NCBI GenBank assembly: GCA_002455605.1
Contig: DKLE01000242.1
Location: forward strand, 1 to 9,125
Direction of reading: 5' to 3'
DNA length: 9,125 nucleotides
Origin: Firmicutes bacterium UBA6648
Lineage (GTDB): Bacteria; Bacillota; Clostridia; Peptostreptococcales; Anaerovoracaceae
Shown: piece by piece, positions 6,928-9,125 of the stretch
How the letters are laid out: every line of letters begins with the position of its first letter
Numbering within the stretch: the stretch's first letter is position 1
Notes under the pieces: model-generated
Database searches by the model: none
Seen by the model: only the letters and a program-made list of their open reading frames with translations
What the model was told of the DNA's origin: nothing
Position numbers and translations under genes: made by a program

Positions 6928-6956
6928 ATTATATCATAACATCTATTGACAAACAA
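6928..6956 (-). promoter_or_regulatory. Vegetative (sigma-A) extended -10 promoter of the GTPase gene
   Basis: On the minus strand TTGTTT (6951-6956) is separated by exactly 17 bases from a perfect TATAAT (6928-6933), which is preceded by TGA, giving an extended TGnTATAAT. Transcription should begin near 6921, leaving a leader of about 54 bases. A small 4-bp stem, GCAC-TTCT-GTGC (6905-6916), lies in that leader; it is too short to call a regulatory structure. With no terminator before 5519, this promoter may also transcribe the two-component genes. Confidence 0.75.
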
Positions 6957-7025
6957 CGACCTTAAACCGGCAGTTTCGACTCACTGATCCCTTCCCCAAA
7001 CAACTGGCTAATTAAATTTTACAAA

Positions 7026-7065
7026 AAAATTCCCTTGCATTAGATTAAACCTGCAAGGGAATTTT
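7026..7065 (-). terminator. Rho-independent terminator of the MFS/MarR operon, probably bidirectional
   Basis: AAAATTCCCTTGCA (7026-7039) pairs perfectly over 14 bp with TGCAAGGGAATTTT (7052-7065) around a 12-base loop. On the minus strand the stem ends in a run of seven T (A-run 7023-7029 on the plus strand), and it begins only 6 bases after the MarR stop codon. The plus-strand side is also followed by a T-rich stretch, so it could act in both directions, but no plus-strand gene uses it here. It separates the exporter operon from the GTPase promoter. Confidence 0.88.
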
Positions 7066-7071
7066 ATTCTT

Positions 7072-7548
7072 TTATTTCTCAACTGTTTTTATATTATTTC
7101 TCTGAATTAATTCATACAATTTTTCCAGTCCTTCAATAATCGTATTGAGCTCTTCTATGGAAGCATCTTTAAAAAGATCGTTTAAAAATCTTATTTTAAT
7201 TTCTGACAGATCGTATTTCTTTAAAAAATCCGAAGACAAAAATAGTTTTACACTCCTGCGGTTTTCCGAAGGGATTTCTCTGGTGACATCTCCTTGACAA
7301 ACCAAACGATCCACAATACCGGAAACCGTGCTTTTGGATAATCCCAGTTTTTCACTCAGCTCCTGCAGGCTAATGCCCGGATGCCGGTAAAGAATAAAAG
7401 CCAAAAACAATTGCGGTCCCGTAAAGCCATAGAGCTTTGACTTTTGGAAGGAGTATTCATTCAATTCTTTTCTTATAATCCTTAAAAGTTTTATAATGGT
7501 TTCGGAATAGCCAATCAACGATTGCTCCGAGGTTCTGTCTATCTCCAC
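7072..7548 (-). CDS. MarR-family transcriptional regulator
   Basis: A 158-residue winged-helix protein of the usual MarR length. Helices forming the dimer interface are at about 12-35 and 113-150. The helix-turn-helix is at about 59-83 (ISLQELSEKLGLSKSTVSGIVDRL, split as ISLQELSEKL 59-68 and LSKSTVSGIVDRL 70-82), and the wing at 90-104 contains NRRSVKL. Such proteins repress drug efflux genes and are released by small phenolic or lipophilic ligands. The start is GTG at 7546-7548, supported by AGGAG at 7556-7560 with a 7-base spacer. It is the second gene of an operon behind an MFS exporter, so it most likely represses its own operon; the operator would lie beyond 9098 and is mostly outside the window. 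Confidence 0.93.
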   Translation of the reverse strand: MEIDRTSEQSLIGYSETIIKLLRIIRKELNEYSFQKSKLYGFTGPQLFLAFILYRHPGISLQELSEKLGLSKSTVSGIVDRLVCQGDVTREIPSENRRSVKLFLSSDFLKKYDLSEIKIRFLNDLFKDASIEELNTIIEGLEKLYELIQRNNIKTVEK

Positions 7549-7555
7549 ACAGATT

Positions 7556-7561
7556 CTCCTA
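7556..7561 (-). promoter_or_regulatory. Ribosome binding site of marR-type gene overlapping the MFS stop codon
   Basis: The minus strand reads TAGGAG, in which TAG (7559-7561) is the stop of the MFS gene and AGGAG (7556-7560) is the Shine-Dalgarno for the GTG start at 7548. This fixes the non-ATG start of the MarR gene and implies translational coupling between the two genes. Confidence 0.8.
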
Positions 7562-9097
7562 ACATTTATATATTTCTTTTTGATTCGGGGCTTTCATCAT
7601 AAATACCAATACAATAGCGACTAGCACTGCTACAGCCGTAAAAGCGATAGTATAGTTAACTGCATCAAGATAAGCTTGTTTTTGTAGAATGCCCGCGATA
7701 GCGGATAAAGCAGACGCCTGTGCTTCCGAAGAAGTCATTCCGGATGCCGTATAAATCCCCTGCATCTGTTTTATTGTACCAGTAACCGCTTGATTTGACA
7801 AGGTCACCTCCTCAGCTAATCGTGAAAAATTGTCACTCATCTTTGTGGTCATCATAGTAGCTACAATTGTTACACTAATAGAACTGAATATATTTCTGAG
7901 AGTATTGGTGAGAGCCGAAGCTTTTCCTGTCAAATGCAGAGGAACAGCATTCATTCCCACCGCACTGATAGGCATCATTGCCAGTCCCAGTCCGATCCCT
8001 CTTATAAAAGACACAATCATAATCATAGCACGGGAAGTATCCATGCTCAAAAAAGAAAGCTCATAAGATCCCCACACTAAAATAAGAAGTCCCGGTATTG
8101 TTACAATCTTTGCTCCCAACCGGTCAAAGATGGCGCCGCTTATGGGCATGGTTATAGCTGCCGCAATGGCTGACGGAAGCATAGTGATACCGCTTTGCAT
8201 AGCCGTATAGCCTTTCACATTTTGCAGATACAAGGGAAGAATATAGCTTCCGCCCATCAAGGCCATTACCGTAACACAGCTGATGATTTGACTCAAACTG
8301 TAATCATAGATTTTCAGTACCCTTAGATCCAGCAAAGGGTTGGGGTGTGTCAGCTCATTAATGACAAATAAGATTAAACTGAAAATCCCCACTGTCAGCA
8401 GAATGGGATAGTGAATTTCTTTCCAGTTTATCGAAGACCACTTGCCTATCACATATAAGGTACATACAATCCCCACTACCGATGTTAATAATCCCAGTAT
8501 ATCAAAATTACCCTCGTAAGGCTTTTTATTGGTTTCCTTCAGAAGCATGACAGCAAAAAAAATTCCAAATATACCAATAGGAACATTAATGTAAAACAAA
8601 AGCCTCCAATCTAAGTTGGAAAGAATATACCCTCCTAAGGTAGGCCCCAGGGCCGGAGCCGCCATAGCCGCTACCCCCCAGATTCCCAATGCCTTTCCCC
8701 TCTCCTCAAGGGGGAAAATAGCGTAAACAATAGACATACCCACAGGGCTCATCAAGCCTCCTCCGATAGCCTGAACCACCCTGAACATGATCATGGCGCT
8801 GTTACTCCATGCCATTCCAGATAAAGCAGACCCTAAGGTAAACAATGTAAGTGCCAGAATATACAACTTCTTTAATCCGATGGTATCGCTTAAGAAGCCA
8901 GTTAAGGGAACTACCGCTCCCATGGCCAGGGTATATGCGGTCACTACCCAAGTAATATCGGATAGAGTAACACCAAAAACAGACATCATTTTAGGCAAGG
9001 CAAGATTAATCAGACTGCTGCTGAGCACACTCATAAAAGTCCCTATTAAAACCACGAACAAGGACAGCCATTTATAGACATCATCATGCTCTTTCAC
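7559..9097 (-). CDS. DHA2-family MFS drug exporter (EmrB/QacA type, 14 TM)
   Basis: Proton-coupled inner-membrane multidrug efflux transporter of 512 residues, the usual length for 14-helix DHA2 proteins. Visible motifs are NLALPKM in helix 1 (31-37), MFS motif A GFLSDTIGLKKL (67-78), motif B RVVQAIGGG with R106 (106-114), and the antiporter motif C APALGPTLGG (147-156). DWRLLFYINVPIG (163-175) and LPLYLQNVKGYTAMQSG are also typical of EmrB/QacA relatives. The start is GTG at 9095-9097, chosen because GAGGAG (9107-9112) stands 9 bases upstream and no ATG lies in frame nearby. The MarR gene follows 10 bases after the stop. A TATTAT (9115-9120) just upstream could be part of a promoter, but the window ends before a -35 can be judged. 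The substrate is not predictable. Confidence 0.93.
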   Translation of the reverse strand: MKEHDDVYKWLSLFVVLIGTFMSVLSSSLINLALPKMMSVFGVTLSDITWVVTAYTLAMGAVVPLTGFLSDTIGLKKLYILALTLFTLGSALSGMAWSNSAMIMFRVVQAIGGGLMSPVGMSIVYAIFPLEERGKALGIWGVAAMAAPALGPTLGGYILSNLDWRLLFYINVPIGIFGIFFAVMLLKETNKKPYEGNFDILGLLTSVVGIVCTLYVIGKWSSINWKEIHYPILLTVGIFSLILFVINELTHPNPLLDLRVLKIYDYSLSQIISCVTVMALMGGSYILPLYLQNVKGYTAMQSGITMLPSAIAAAITMPISGAIFDRLGAKIVTIPGLLILVWGSYELSFLSMDTSRAMIMIVSFIRGIGLGLAMMPISAVGMNAVPLHLTGKASALTNTLRNIFSSISVTIVATMMTTKMSDNFSRLAEEVTLSNQAVTGTIKQMQGIYTASGMTSSEAQASALSAIAGILQKQAYLDAVNYTIAFTAVAVLVAIVLVFMMKAPNQKEIYKC

Positions 9098-9125
9098 TTG
9101 AAATCACTCCTCGTATAATAGTTTT

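Overview
All seven recognisable genes, counting the split kinase once, are on the minus strand and so run from high to low coordinates. The DNA is AT-rich with strong AGGAGG-type ribosome binding sites. Gene content is low-GC Firmicutes-like: a dCache histidine kinase, an NtrC-type regulator, a dynamin-family GTPase and a QacA/EmrB exporter with a MarR repressor. An anaerobic Clostridia-type host is my inference; no marker in the window fixes the species.

Layout, in order of transcription. (1) 9097-7072: a 14-TM DHA2-type MFS exporter followed 10 bases later by a MarR repressor, closed by a strong intrinsic terminator at 7026-7065. (2) 6956-5557: a vegetative extended -10 promoter drives a dynamin-like GTPase. 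(3) 5519-1860: a two-component system with the sensor kinase first and its sigma-54-type response regulator 19 bases downstream. The kinase reading frame is broken near 4090, in the middle of its PAS domain. (4) 1859-1580: a 280-base regulatory region with a near-consensus sigma-54 promoter (1654-1670), palindromic and helically phased repeats 100-200 bases upstream of it, and a terminator-like hairpin overlapping the promoter. (5) 1579-1: a PuuP-like APC permease and, 52 bases later, the N-terminus of an isochorismatase-family cysteine hydrolase that runs off the window.

The central story is one circuit. The extracytoplasmic dCache sensor signals to the NtrC-type activator. The activator probably binds the palindromic sites at 1779-1845 and opens the sigma-54 promoter of a permease-hydrolase operon, so that a small nitrogenous compound (amine, amide or ureide) is imported and hydrolysed. 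The sigma-54 promoter and AAA+ GAFTGA motif are directly visible; the ligand and substrate are not. The kinase frameshift, if real, would cut this circuit at its sensor, or it could be a sequencing error or a phase-variable site. The dynamin and MFS/MarR units look functionally separate.
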